The notes under the pieces are model-generated. The model did no database searches, was not told the DNA's origin, and saw only the letters and a list, made by a program, of their open reading frames with translations. Below are positions 49,425-60,379 of a stretch of 64,000 nucleotides of DNA, piece by piece (position 1 is the first letter of the stretch; each line of letters starts with the position of its first letter). The position numbers were made by a program, and so were the translations under genes. Location of the stretch: the NCBI GenBank assembly GCA_050084985.1, contig JBITNC010000001.1, forward strand, positions 95,728,001 to 95,792,000, read 5' to 3'. Origin of the DNA: Nageia nagi (lineage: Eukaryota; Pinophyta).

Positions 49425-50075
49425 AAACCCAATAAGCTTGGAATGCTTTAAAGGAAGGATTTTAGGGTAGTGATCAAGTAAAATAGGTAAAATTGCATAA
49501 CTTGAGAAAGTAGTTTGAAAATTTATTGATGCAAGAAAATGAAGTTATGGGTGATTATTGTGTAAGAGTTAAAATAATAGTGAATACGATGGCCACACTT
49601 GGAGAAAAGTTGGAAAATGAACTTGTGATTAAGAAACTTTTGAGGATACTTACTCCCAAATGGGATAATATTATAGTCATAATTGAAGAGACCAAGAATA
49701 TATCAATATTAAAATTTTATTGATTGATTGGATCCATTATTTCACATGAGGAGAGGCTTGAGAAACCATAAGTTAGATGAGTTGTAGAAAATAAGGTATT
49801 CTTTACAAAGGAGAATGAAGCAAGTGGTAGTAAAGGCCAAGTGGCCAATATTACTCAAGAGGAAGAGGTAGAGGTGGTAAAAGAGATTCTATTAGGAGAT
49901 GTAGAGGGAGAGAAAATTTCAATAACAATGAAGATTATTCAGCTCCAAGAGTTGGAGGATATTGAAGAGGTAGAGGAATAAATTCTTTTGAAGATATAAG
50001 AAGTATGCAATGTTGTTATTGTAACAAATTTTTCCATCTTGTAAGAGATTGTAGGCTGAAATAAGCACAAAATGA
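49425..50075 (+). pseudogene. Copia 1 gag with zinc knuckle, decayed and N-terminally truncated
   Basis: The open part at 49526-49723 reads MQENEVMGDYCVRVKIIVNT and GEKLENELVIKKLLRILTPK, the middle of a copia-type gag (UBN2-like). Further on, near 50010-50055, CCYCNKFFHLVRDC is a zinc knuckle with its glycine changed to phenylalanine. The usual ~80 N-terminal residues are absent, consistent with a deletion that also took the end of the 5' LTR. Confidence 0.75.
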
Positions 50076-50149
50076 TGGGAAAGAAGTAAATTATGATAAA
50101 TAAGATAATTATAAAGATTAGGTTTTATTCTTAGCATACAACATCATTG

Positions 50150-51500
50150 CACAAAATGATGAAGAAACATGGTTGTTTGAAATAGGCTGCACAAATCATA
50201 TGACTGATAATAATAAATATTATCATATGTACATCATTCCTATAAATCAAGCATAAATATTAGGGATGAATCTACATTAGAGATGGTAGCTACAAAGGAG
50301 GATATGGTGATTCAAATAAAGGATAGAAACAAGAAGGTAAAAGATATTTATTTTGCTCTTAAATTGGAACATACTTATTAAGTATAGCACAATGATGGAG
50401 AGAAATTTCAAGTTGATTTTTGAAGATAAAGCATGTATGATTTATGATAAAAAAAATGCAAATAGGCTGGTCACAATAGTTAAAATGTAAAAGAACAAAT
50501 TATTTCCATTGAAGGTTTTTGTTGGAGAAGAGGAAAAAGAAGCTCATGTGGTTGTGGATACTAAAGAACATATTTGGGATCTTAGATTTGGGCATCTAAA
50601 TTTTACAAGTTTTAATATATTATCATTTCTTGTGTGTGGATTTCCTAAGGTTGAAGAACCCAAGGATGTATGTGAAGGGTATGTATTAGAGAAGCATGCA
50701 AGGAACTCATTTCCAAAAGGAGAAGCATGGAGGGCCTAATATCCCCTCTAATTAGTTCATTATGATATTTTTGGTTTGATGCAAACATTAAGTATTGGTA
50801 AAACTTCTTACTTTCTCACCTTCATTGATGATTACTCAAGAATGTGTTGGGTGTTTTTCATCAAACACAAAGATGAAGCCTTCAATTATTTTTAAAAATT
50901 CAAGAATTTTATGGATAATCAAAGTGGGAAAAGAATTAAATATTTGAGTACTAATAGAGAAGGTGAATTTTGTTATAATTTATTTATTTATTTTTATTTT
51001 TGTTAATAATGGGTCATAAAAAGATAAATGATGTTAGCCTACACACCTCAACAAAGTTGGGTTGCTAAAAGAAAAAATAGGACCTTGGTTGAGATGGCAA
51101 GGAGCATTTTGTAAAGTAAAAGATTAATAAATTCTTATTGGGATGAAGTAATAAGTATAATAGTATATATTCAAAATAGGTTTCCAACAATAAGTTTGGA
51201 GAATATGAAATAATATGAAGCTTGGTGTGGGAGAAAGGTAAATATGAATCATTTGAAGTGTTTAGGTGTGTAGCCTATGTGAAGATTGCTAATGAAAAGA
51301 GAAAGAAAATTGATGCAAAAAGTGATCCATGTGTGTTCATTGGTTATAGTAATAAATCCAACTCATACAAATTATACAACCCCAAAACTCATCAAATAAT
51401 TATCTCAAGAGATGCAACTTTTGATGAAGGGGGAGTTTGGGATAGCAAAAAGGTGCTTGTTGATGATGGCAGTCTTGAAGATAGCTCACCAAATGTGTAA
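50150..51500 (+). pseudogene. Copia 1 protease and integrase, decayed
   Basis: WLFEIGCTNHMTDN has lost the protease catalytic D (usually DSG). RFGHLNF marks the pre-integrase domain. The core shows FLTFIDDYSRMCWVFFIKHK (first D), NREGEF (second acidic residue changed from the usual DNGGEF), then AYTPQQSWVAKRKNRTLVEM with E. The open frame at 51222-51500 continues with FRCVAYVKIANEKRKKIDAK and CVFIGYSNKSNSYKLYNPKT. Multiple stops are present. Confidence 0.85.
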
Positions 51501-51956
51501 ATTAGTTATCAACCTAAGAATATGAAAACTATAAAAAATATAGTCTAACCTTCTAAAATTGACAAAAATGCAATCTCACCAAGTATAAAAGTGCCCACAA
51601 GTTCATCCACAAGTCCCTCAAATAGCCCAATGTCCATTTCCCCAAATGCTAATAATGATTCAAGTGTTTTGTTTCATGTTAATAGGTGTAATAGAGGAAA
51701 ATGAGATTTTAAAGATTATCCACCATCACAAATGATAGATAGCAACTTCAACAAAAGGCTCACTAAGAGCCAAGCCCAAGAGATGAACTAAGTAGTGACA
51801 AGACTTGAAAATTTGAATTTGTTAGGAGATGAAGATGATGGAGAGACTAAGGGTGAAAGTGTGAACTTTGCATTTATAGCCACTTAAAAAGGAGTTGAAG
51901 ATTTTGAACCTTCACATTTTAAGCAATATTGTAAACACAAAGTTTGGGTGTAAGTT

Positions 51957-52860
51957 ATGCAAGAGGAGATTAATGCAATCATAAACAATGATACATATGA
52001 GCTTTGTAATTTTCCAAAAAGAAAGAAATATGTAGGCTCTAAATGGATCTACAAGATAAAATATAATATTGATGAAAGTGTAGAAAGGTACAAAGCAAGA
52101 TTTATGGCCAAAGGTTTTACTCAAAAATATGGTATTGATTTTGAAGAAACATTTGCACCGGTTTCTAGGCAAGAGATTGTTAGATTGATGTTATCATTGG
52201 CAACTCATAAAAGATGAAAAGGCCATCATATGGATATAAAAAATGCTTTTCTCAATGTCTACTTGAATGTGGAGGTCTATGTGGAGAAACCATAAGGTTT
52301 AGTTAAAAAAGAAAAATAATATTAGGTCTATAAGTTGAAAAAGGTATTATATGGATTGAAGTAGGCCCCTAGAGCATGGTACACAAGAATTGATAGCTAT
52401 TTCCAAGGATGTGGAATTAATAGGAGCAAGAGTGAGCCCACACTTTACTATAAGAAATAATATATTGATATTTTACTTGTGTGTTTATATGTAGATAATC
52501 TCATATACATAGGCCACAATCCAAAATTGAATGATGAATTCAAAACTAAGATGATGCAAGAATTTGAAATGGAGGATATGGACTTGATACACTACTTCTT
52601 TGGAATGGAAGTACACCAAAATAGTGGGGAGATATTTATTTTCCAATTAAAATATATAAAATATATATTTAAAAGGTTTAGGATGGACATGTGTAATCCT
52701 TTTGATACACCAATTTCTCATGGTGAGCTTTTGTGCAAATAAGATATGGCTGAAAAGCAAATAAGATTGAGTTTAGGAGCATAGTAGGAAGTTTCATGTT
52801 TATCACTAATACTAGACCTGATATATAATATGTTATTTCATTAGTGGCTAGATTTATGAG
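51957..52860 (+). pseudogene. Copia 1 reverse transcriptase, decayed
   Basis: 52-kb frames read GSKWIYKIKYNIDESVERYK, ARFMAKGFTQKYGIDFEETF, HMDIKNAFLN, LYGLK-stop-APRAWY, and LYVDNLIYIGHN in place of the catalytic YVDD. HYFFGMEVHQNSGEIFIFQ then follows. The active-site change and stops make it inactive. Confidence 0.85.
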
Positions 52861-53089
52861 TTATCCTTCCATTGTGCATTTGAAGGTAACAAAAATAATA
52901 TTAAGGTATGTTAGAGGTACTACAAATTTTGGTATTCATTACTCCATTCAAAGAAGTTAGAATTATTTGGGTATAGAGATAGTGATTTTGAGAGTAACAT
53001 TGATGATATAAAGTACACAAGTACAAATTACTTCTCACTTGATTAAGGCTTAATTGCATGGATTTATATAAATTTAAGTATAGTGGAAT

Positions 53090-53400
53090 TATCATCAATA
53101 GAGGCTAAGTATATAGAACTTACTTTAGCAGGACTTTAAGCCTTATGGCTTCATAAATTCTTGGAGGAGATTGGTGATAGGAAATGTGGACTTACACTAC
53201 TTATTTATGATAACACAAGTTCCATTCAATTTGCAAAAAATCATGTACATAATGCTTGATAAAAATACATTGATATGAAGTACCAGTTTATTCGAGATAT
53301 GATGGAAAAGAAAGTGATTGAGCTTGGGTATGTTGGCACTAAATTTTGATTCATGGACATATTCAAAAAGGCATTAATAAGCTCAATTTTTGATGATAAT
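53090..53400 (+). pseudogene. Copia 1 RNase H, decayed
   Basis: SSIEAKYIELTLAGL, a stop, ALWLHKFLEEIG, LLIYDNTSSIQFAKN and KYIDMKYQFIRDMMEKKVIE are the conserved copia RNase H blocks, with stops in between. Confidence 0.8.
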
Positions 53401-53432
53401 AAAGTTATTTTTGAGCCATATTATCACAAGAG

Positions 53433-53856
53433 GGTGTATTTTAGAAAGTCAAATCTCTCCTTGAAGTTCAAGTTATTCTATTATTCCAATGCTAACGCTT
53501 ATGTATCTATTCTAGCATTAGCACCTATGTTAACGTTTGCATCCATGCAAATGCCAATGCTATTAATTTTGTTTTTTCATTTGTAACATTTTATTTCCTA
53601 TTTTTTGAGAAGTTTTAGGAATTAGACTTTTGGTTTTTCATATTTTGCATTACTCCTAAATTTTGAATTCGAAAGTATATGTTCATTTTTTTGTCTGAAG
53701 TAAGTTTGGAATGTAATGAGATAAATTTTTTGGTTCAATATTGTATCTATGTATTGTATTTATGTGAATTAATAATTTATAATACATTACTATATTTGGT
53801 TCATCTTCTCCATTGTTGAATATTTCTTATTTTATTTTGGCTTAAATAATTCATCA
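53433..53856 (+). repeat. Copia 1, 3' LTR
   Basis: About 424 bp. It starts TGTATTTTAGAAAGTC and ends TTCATCA, and carries the full LTR that the 5' end lacks. Confidence 0.7.
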
Positions 53857-53861
53857 TCAAA

Positions 53862-55180
53862 TTCCCTTAAGAACCTAGATCAAAGATGCAATCAACCCTT
53901 GTCTTCTTGACTTGGATATTGAGGTGAAATAAACTAATCCTTTGTTCCTAAATATTATTTTCTTCACCAATTTTATAAATAATTGAGAAATTAATATTTT
54001 CATTAACATCATAACTTCCCTCAACATCCTCACATCTATTGACCATAACATTCTTCTTATGCTTATTCTTCTTCTTATGTGAACATAATTCTGGATGAAG
54101 TTTACAACATTTCACTTCAACATGACCATATTTATCATAATGATTACAATTATTATTTTCACCATCTTTCTTTTAAGTATTAGTGAGTTTTTCTCTTGCT
54201 TACCTTTTCCTTTCTCTTGAGATTTCCCTTTTTCTTGCCGACCCTTTGAACTTGAAGCCTTCCTAGAGTCTTCATATTGCCTTATTGCTTTCCCATCCTC
54301 TTCTAAATATTTTTTTGAAAAAACACTTGATCAAGATTTGAAAGTTTGTATAACATTATAGTCTTTTACAAATGACTATGTAGCTCTCTAATGTACATAT
54401 CAATTTTTTAGGATCTTTAAGTGAAATCCCAAGCAAAGTAGCTTTATTCCTAAATTCAATAGTGTATTCTTGAATTGATTTCCCTATTTTTTATGTAAAT
54501 AATTATGATTTTATTAATTTATTATTATGATGTCTAATGGATAAAATTTATCCTTCAATAAAGTTTTTAAATTGTTCCCAATAAGATATTTTCATCTGGT
54601 TTTATGTGTAAGAGTTTCAACATGACTCTCCCACCAAATTAATGTATATCCATCCATATTCAATATTGCAAAAGAAATTTTATTGAAATAATAAACAACA
54701 CATTGGATCTATAAATATACCTCCAATTGATTCATCCAATTGTTCAACTTATCAATGTCAACCTCTTCACCAAAAGTAGGAATCTCCACCTTTTCCTCCA
54801 CCTTAAATGGAATGAAATGAGATTATGATGATTATGATGAATTAGGTATTCCTTATTCTCCACTATGATGTTACCTCTAATTATTATTATTTGAGTGAAA
54901 TCTAGATAATAGCTCAATAAATCTTATCAAATGATTCTTAATTACAATGAACCTTCTCTCAAAATCAAAATTTGACATAGCTTGAACATTCTTAGACTAT
55001 TCTTCTTCTATCTATTCCATAGAAGTCACCTTATCCATCTACTAATATCAAGATTCTCAGGGAGTAATTCACTTCATTTATATCTTTTATCAAGATTAAC
55101 AATCCCGATGTGTATGCTTTATGAACTCACTGTATGATGTAGGTGTCATGATTTCCATAAAATCTTTCTATGAAACTTTG
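53862..55180 (-). pseudogene. gypsy 2 gag and upstream protease part, decayed
   Basis: Minus-strand blocks match gypsy 1 12680-13700, including a knuckle reading CNHYDKYGHVEVKC (second cysteine lost) near 54095-54150 and the basic stretch before it. No frame longer than 60 codons survives. Confidence 0.7.
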
Positions 55181-55189
55181 ATAGCTTGC

Positions 55190-55201
55190 ACTTTGATACC
55201 A
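55190..55201 (-). other. gypsy 2 primer-binding site, mutated
   Basis: CACTTTGATACCA in the position of GCTCTGATACCA, two to three bases from the 5' LTR. It is a degraded tRNA-iMet site. Confidence 0.65.
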
Positions 55202-55203
55202 TG

Positions 55204-55914
55204 TGATCTATAATCACATATGCTTATAGCATACTTGGATCCTCACTTACATATTCTAAATGAAAACTTTATGAAACACTATGTTACCCATCAAATAACA
55301 TATGCAAATTGAAATCAATGTAATACTATAGAATAATCAATAAAAAATAATTTCAATCACACATATAATATTTTAACACAATGGTTTCCTCTGGTTCATC
55401 CAATGTGGGATTCCAACATGGAATGGGAGTTTTTTTTCTTATTTTCTATAGAGAATTATGATATGCAAATGTATATAGATAAATACTATCAATATGATTG
55501 TAATACATCCTTCTACAAACTTCTGCAATACTCCTACAATAGAATACTACTATAGAGAACAACAATCTACAAGATGAATCTTGGTCTCGCTTGCAAATAC
55601 TCTCCAAACACCTTCCAACATCATATAAATAATGTAAAATAGGTCTAAAATAGGCTCAAATATACCAACAATTGATGGTTAAGTTTCCAAAATGGTTTAA
55701 CTATCCAAATGACCATATCACTCTAACTTCACTCAAAAAATGATCCAAACCTACAATTTGGATGCCTTGAAGATAACATTAACATAAAGTGGATGTCATC
55801 CTTCTTGTGAGATCAGGTCACTAGATTTTAGGAATAAGTTGCTCTCCAAATACATAAATATCTAGTACAATCCCTTTTCCTAAAAAGATCAACTTTCAAA
55901 TCCGTTTCAGATCA
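55204..55914 (-). repeat. gypsy 2, 5' LTR
   Basis: About 711 bp, TGATCTATAATCAC to TTCAGATCA, followed by the TTAAT duplication. Confidence 0.85.
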
Positions 55915-55941
55915 TTAATGGATCTACATTATAAACTAATA

Positions 55942-56475
55942 TGTATCAAAAATCCTATTGTGGAAATCTAATATGAATTATATAATCTTGTAGGAATTAG
56001 GACTACACTAATCCTCAAGGTCCAAGACTAGGAAACTCAATCATTCATCATCTACAAGCTAATAACACCATTCAAACAAGATAACACAAATATAATGTGG
56101 TTCCTCCCTCCTTGGGAGTACATCCACAACTAGTTCTCAATTCTCAATCTATGCACCTCTTACTACAATTCCTTTCTCTCCTACACAAACTAGTAGAGTA
56201 ATCTTACTCCAAATCTTAGTTATGTTACAAGAGGAGAGGCCCTCTATTTATAGAATGAGAGCACCTCCCTAACCTCCCTTTAACCCAAGGGTAAGGTTAG
56301 GGTTACAATAAATGTATGACCTAACTTTAACCTACCAACTAACCCCATGGTAAGGTCAAAGTCTACATAATAAAGAGTTCAATTAATCCCTTAAGGTATC
56401 TACATATCCTTTAAGTGATTAATTGAATTTACAAAGAGTTTAGATATTCACAATATTTCATTACAAATTCTAACA
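55942..56475 (-). repeat. Copia 2, 3' LTR
   Basis: On the minus strand it begins TGTTAGAATTTGTAATGAAA, right after a polypurine tract ATTAAGGGGGAG (56476-56487). It contains a promoter-like CTATTTATAGA (56250) antisense-symmetric TATA candidate. The left edge is uncertain (55942 or 55959-55961), because no partner LTR is in the window. Confidence 0.7.
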
Positions 56476-56949
56476 CTCCCCCTTAATGCAATATTGGGAT
56501 ATAGCATAGAAGAGAGAAGAGAGAGAGTAAGCGAGAGTTCTCCTCCATAGAGATACTAGTGGAGATGAGAACATTTACATATTTGAGAATCTTTTTGAGA
56601 ACTAGTTTGAGACTCACTACATTACCATTTGACAAAATGGTTTATAATAAAATCATTAACCACAACTGGTTTCGTTGTACATAGTAGTCGATCAACTTTA
56701 AGCTGACATGTGAGTCTCCATGAGCTTGCTTACACAAGGTGAGTAACCTACATTTTTGAAGAAGATCCTGCATGCTACAAGCAACTCATGAACAAAATCA
56801 GTTAGATGCATCATATATTCAAATAAGAGAATCAAATAATGCCATCTTATAAATAACTGATCCATGGTGCACTATAAGTCATCATGGAGATGCCAAGCCA
56901 TCACTCATAGTCACCTGTTGTATATAGACATGTGTTGATTATTAATAGA

Positions 56950-57322
56950 GCATAAAAATTGTACAAGTTTCTCACACAAAGCAAACTTACCACAGAGGTA
57001 TAAAATGTACAACAAGTTCCTCACGCAAAGTGAACTTACCATGGAGGTATATTAATTATATGCTTAAAAAATTGTACAACAAGTTTCTCACGTAGAGCAA
57101 ACTTACCATGGAGGTATAAAATGTACAACAAGTTTGTCACGTAGAGCAAACTTACCATGGAGGTATAAAAATGTACAACAAGTTTGTCACGTAGAGCAAA
57201 CTTACCATGGAGGTATAAAATGTACAACAAGTTTGTCATGTAGAGCAAACTTACCATAGAGGTATAAAATGTACAACAAGTTTGTCACGCAGAGCAAACT
57301 TACCATGGAGGTATAAAATGAT
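56950..57322. repeat. Seven tandem ~50-bp units in the 3' region of copia 2
   Basis: Unit: ATGTACAACAAGTTTGTCAC then GTAGAGCAAACTTACCATGG then AGGTATAAA. The last five copies are nearly identical, while the first two are diverged and separated by a 20-bp spacer. The 73-codon minus frame here is a by-product of the repeat. Confidence 0.9.
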
Positions 57323-57331
57323 CAACACACA

Positions 57332-57784
57332 CTATATAACAACAACAAAAGAGCCTCTTAGAGGTGAAGTTGTCATCACTAACAAAAGTTCAAACTTCAC
57401 TCCCCTTGAGGACAACTTGCTGAACTGAGCTTCAAGAAGGGGCTTGGTGAATAAATCAGCAGAGTTTTTAGTAGATGGACAATACTCCAAGTGTATGATG
57501 TCATCTAGAACCTTCTCCTTGATAAAATGGGCTTGGATTTCCACATGTTTGGTTCTCTGATGGAACACAAGATTCTTAGCCAAAGAGATAGCCAATTGAT
57601 TGTCTGAAGAAATAAGAGATGGGCCATTTTGCTTATACCCAATTTCGTTCAAAAGATGCCTCAGCCAAATAGCTTCTTGGGTGGCAATAGACATGGCTTG
57701 ATATTCGGCTTTGATGGTAGAAAGAGTCACAGTAGGTTGCTTTTTGGAAGCCCAAGAGATAGCACTTGAACCAATGCTAAACAC
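57332..57784 (-). pseudogene. Copia 2 RNase H domain
   Basis: 150 open codons. [20 protein letters not shown] begins it, with the conserved Ty1 RNase H blocks [51 protein letters not shown] and [11 protein letters not shown]. It is joined to the upstream pol frame only by a frameshift near 57780. RNase H removes the RNA strand during reverse transcription. This segment itself looks intact. Confidence 0.9.
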
Positions 57785-58689
57785 ATATGCAGAGGTTGAT
57801 TTTCTATCATCTCTATCTCCCCATAATTAGAATCTGAGAACCTAGAGAGAACAATCGAGGGCACTTTGGAATACTTAAGAGCAAGATCCTTTGTCCCTGC
57901 CACATACCTCAAGATTTGCTTAACAGCATTGAGGTGTTCAACATATGGTTTTTGCATGAATCATGCCATCAGATTCACTACAAAGGTAATATAAGGTTGA
58001 GAGATAGTCAAATACAGAAGACTACTAATCAATTACCTATAAGCTATAGCATCAACCAACTGAGAATCTGAGCTCAAAGATACAACGATTCTAGGAGAAA
58101 TAGGTATTGCAGCATATCTACAATCCTACATTCCAAACTTTTGTAAGATGTCTAATATATACTTAGATTGACTAAGATAAGTACAATCTTTGTGTTGGTA
58201 TACTTGCATCCCAAGATAGTAATGCAATAGACCTAGATCAATCATTTCAAATGTTGCCTTCAGTTTGGATATGCACTCTTGGATGATTTCAATATTATTG
58301 CTAGTTATGAGAAGATCATCCACATAAAGGAGAATTAAGACCATGTCTTTTCCTTGATTGAGTACATAGAGATCTGAGTTAGAGAAGCACTTGGAAAAAC
58401 CAATATCTACAAAGAATCCTAAAATTTTCTTGTACCATGCTCTAGGTGCTTGCTTAAGTCCATACAGAGACTTCTTTAGCTTACACAAAAGAGACTCTTT
58501 TCCTTCTGGAATAAATCCTTCTGGTTGATTCATGTAGATTTCTACATCCAAGTCACCATTGAGAAATGCACTCTTGACATCAAGTTGAAAAACTTTCCAT
58601 CCTTGAGCTACAGAAAGAGCAAGGATTATCCTAACAGTAGGCATCTTGGCCACAGGAGCAAAGGTTTCCTCATAATCAATACCATATTT
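57785..58689 (-). pseudogene. Copia 2 reverse transcriptase
   Basis: The frame continues from the integrase part. It shows WKVFQLDVKSAFLNGDLDVE, LCKLKKSLYGLKQAPRAWY, LILLYVDDLLITSNN with the catalytic YVDD intact, and LLHYYLGMQVYQ. It then meets stops at 58126, near 58035 and near 57960 before YVEHLNAVKQILRYVAGTKD. The stops fit CAG, CAA and CGA codons changed to TAG, TAA and TGA. Confidence 0.9.
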
Positions 58690-59799
58690 CTAAGTGAATC
58701 CTTTGGCCACTAACCTTGCTTTGTATTTTTCAATTTCTCCATTAGAATTGTACTTGACCTTGTATATCCATTTATTTCCAATCACATTTGTCTCATTAGG
58801 ATAAGGAACCAAATCCCAAGTTTCATTTTTCATGAGTGCCTCATACTCAACTTTCATATCTTCCATACAACACTCTTGCTTGGAAGCTTCTTTCAAGGTT
58901 GATGGCTCATTTGTATTATCAATTTTAGCAAATAAAGATTTATTCAAGGTCATACTTCTTGTAATTCTTTGAGCTGGAGAATTTTGCTCTTGTGGTGACT
59001 TCCCTACATTATCATCCAACCAGTTAGGTGCAGGCAAAGAATCATTTGAATTAGACACCTTAGCATGAGAATTCATATCCTCAGGAAGTTCATTGAACTT
59101 GACATCCCTAGAAATAAAGACTATTTTATGGGATGAGGAGTAGAGCCTGTAACCTCTATGCTGATTATCATACCCCATAAAGATGCATTTTTCTGATCTT
59201 TTATCCAACTTCTTTCTTTTCTCTGAGGTAATGAAGGCAAATGCATCACAACCGAAGACCCTAAAGTGTGAGATGTTAAGTTTCTTTCCTGTCCATGCTT
59301 CATACGGAGTTTTACCTTCAACTACTTTAGTAGGACACCTATTTAGGGTGTGAATAGCAGTGTGAACACCTTCACCCCATAAGAAACTAGGAAGGTTACC
59401 CAACATGCACCTTGCCATTTCCATAATGGTTCGATTCTTCCTTTTAGCAACTCCATTTTGTTGAGGAGTGTAAGGGATTGTGAATTGCCGCTTGATCCCA
59501 TGTTTAACACAATAGTTTTTAAACTCATTGCTATTATACTCACCCCCATTATCAGATCTCAGCATCTTGATCTTAAAATTAGTTTGATTTTCAACAAGAG
59601 CCTTGAAGTCTTTAAACCTATCAAAAGTTTGATCCTTATGCTCAAGTAGATAACCAAATGTCATCCTGCTAAAGTCATCAATGAAGGTCAAAACATAAGA
59701 AGCTCCCCCTAGAGACTTAGTCTAAAATAGACCCATCAAATCTGAATGCACAAGCTGAAGAGGACGAGTAGCTTAAGTTACCTTATCTTTTTCAAACTT
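58690..59799 (-). pseudogene. Copia 2 integrase and start of reverse transcriptase
   Basis: 333 open codons from 59691, plus an upstream part with three stops. Core motifs are TFIDDFSRMTFGYLLEHKDQ, MLRSDNGGEYNSNEF and PYTPQQNGVAKRKNRTIMEM, which supply the D, D and E. They are followed by the GKK-type tail (RVFGCDAFAFITSEKRKKLD, FMGYDNQHRGYRLY). The frame ends KYKARLVAKGFT-TAG, where relatives have Q. Integrase inserts the DNA copy into the genome. Confidence 0.9.
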
Positions 59800-60336
59800 T
59801 TACCTATTCATCTTTCCTAGAATGCACCTTTCACAGAGACCAATTGTGGGTGAAATATTAGTTAAACCTTCCACAAGTTCTTGATTTTTCATATCTTGAA
59901 TACTCTTGTGGTTAAGGTGCCCTAATCGTTGATGCCAAAGATTACCCTTTGAATAAACATTTGTAGCAATACACAGCTTTGAAGGAACTTGATCCACAAT
60001 ATAAAGGTCATCCTTTACTAATCGTTTCATCAAGGTGGCAAGTCCTTTCTTAACACACCAGGAGTGTGAGGTAAACTCAAATGAGTATCCTTTCCTTGTA
60101 ATCTGAATTACGGAGATAAGATTCATCCTTAGTTTAGGCACATAAAAGACATTATCAAGAACCTTTCCATGAATCTTCACACTCCCTATTCCTTGAACAT
60201 CAAGGACTGAATTATCACCTATCACAACTGCATCCTTCATGTACTTATGAAAGTTTTCAAACTTATCCTTTTCATAACACATGTGATTAGTGCATCCTGA
60301 ATCAACAATCCAATCATTTGAAATAGTTTGAGTCAT
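59800..60336 (-). pseudogene. Copia 2 protease and pre-integrase domain
   Basis: 178 codons. WIVDSGCTNHMCYEKDKF has the catalytic DSG intact. FYVPKLRMNLISV is the usual distal part. LWHQRLGHLNHKSIQDM and CERCILGKMNR form the HHCC-like pre-integrase segment. The stop after GKMNR lies where relatives have Q (as CAA to TAA). Same frame as the following integrase. Confidence 0.9.
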
Positions 60337-60379
60337 TGAGTAGTAGGCAACAGTAGCAGCATGCTTGTTCTTCTTTTTA

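Larger units (their letters stand above)
49108..53856 (+). mobile_element. Ty1/copia retrotransposon nested in gypsy 2
   Basis: Begins TGTTGGAAATAAAATATC and ends AATAATTCATCA, flanked by a perfect TCAAA duplication (49103-49107 and 53857-53861). The gypsy 1 copy shows the empty site (GAAATCAAATTTGCTTGAG). Plus-strand order is a truncated 5' LTR, gag, protease, integrase, reverse transcriptase, RNase H, 3' LTR, which is copia order. Every domain is broken. Length 4749 bp. Confidence 0.9.
44983..55914 (-). mobile_element. Ty3/gypsy retrotransposon 2, split by a copia insertion
   Basis: LTRs start TGAT and end GATCA. The element is flanked by a perfect 5-bp duplication TTAAT (44978-44982 and 55915-55919). 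It is the same family and orientation as the element at 8587-14665, with matching LTR and domain order. The protease region is interrupted by a plus-strand copia element (49108-53856). Without that insertion it would be about 6.2 kb. All coding parts are broken. Confidence 0.9.

Noticed and set aside
57036-57257. 73-codon minus-strand frame
   Set aside because: It is the translation of the 50-bp tandem repeat.
56950-57322. Regular repeats reminiscent of a CRISPR array
   Set aside because: The units are contiguous with no unique spacers, and the sequence is plant.
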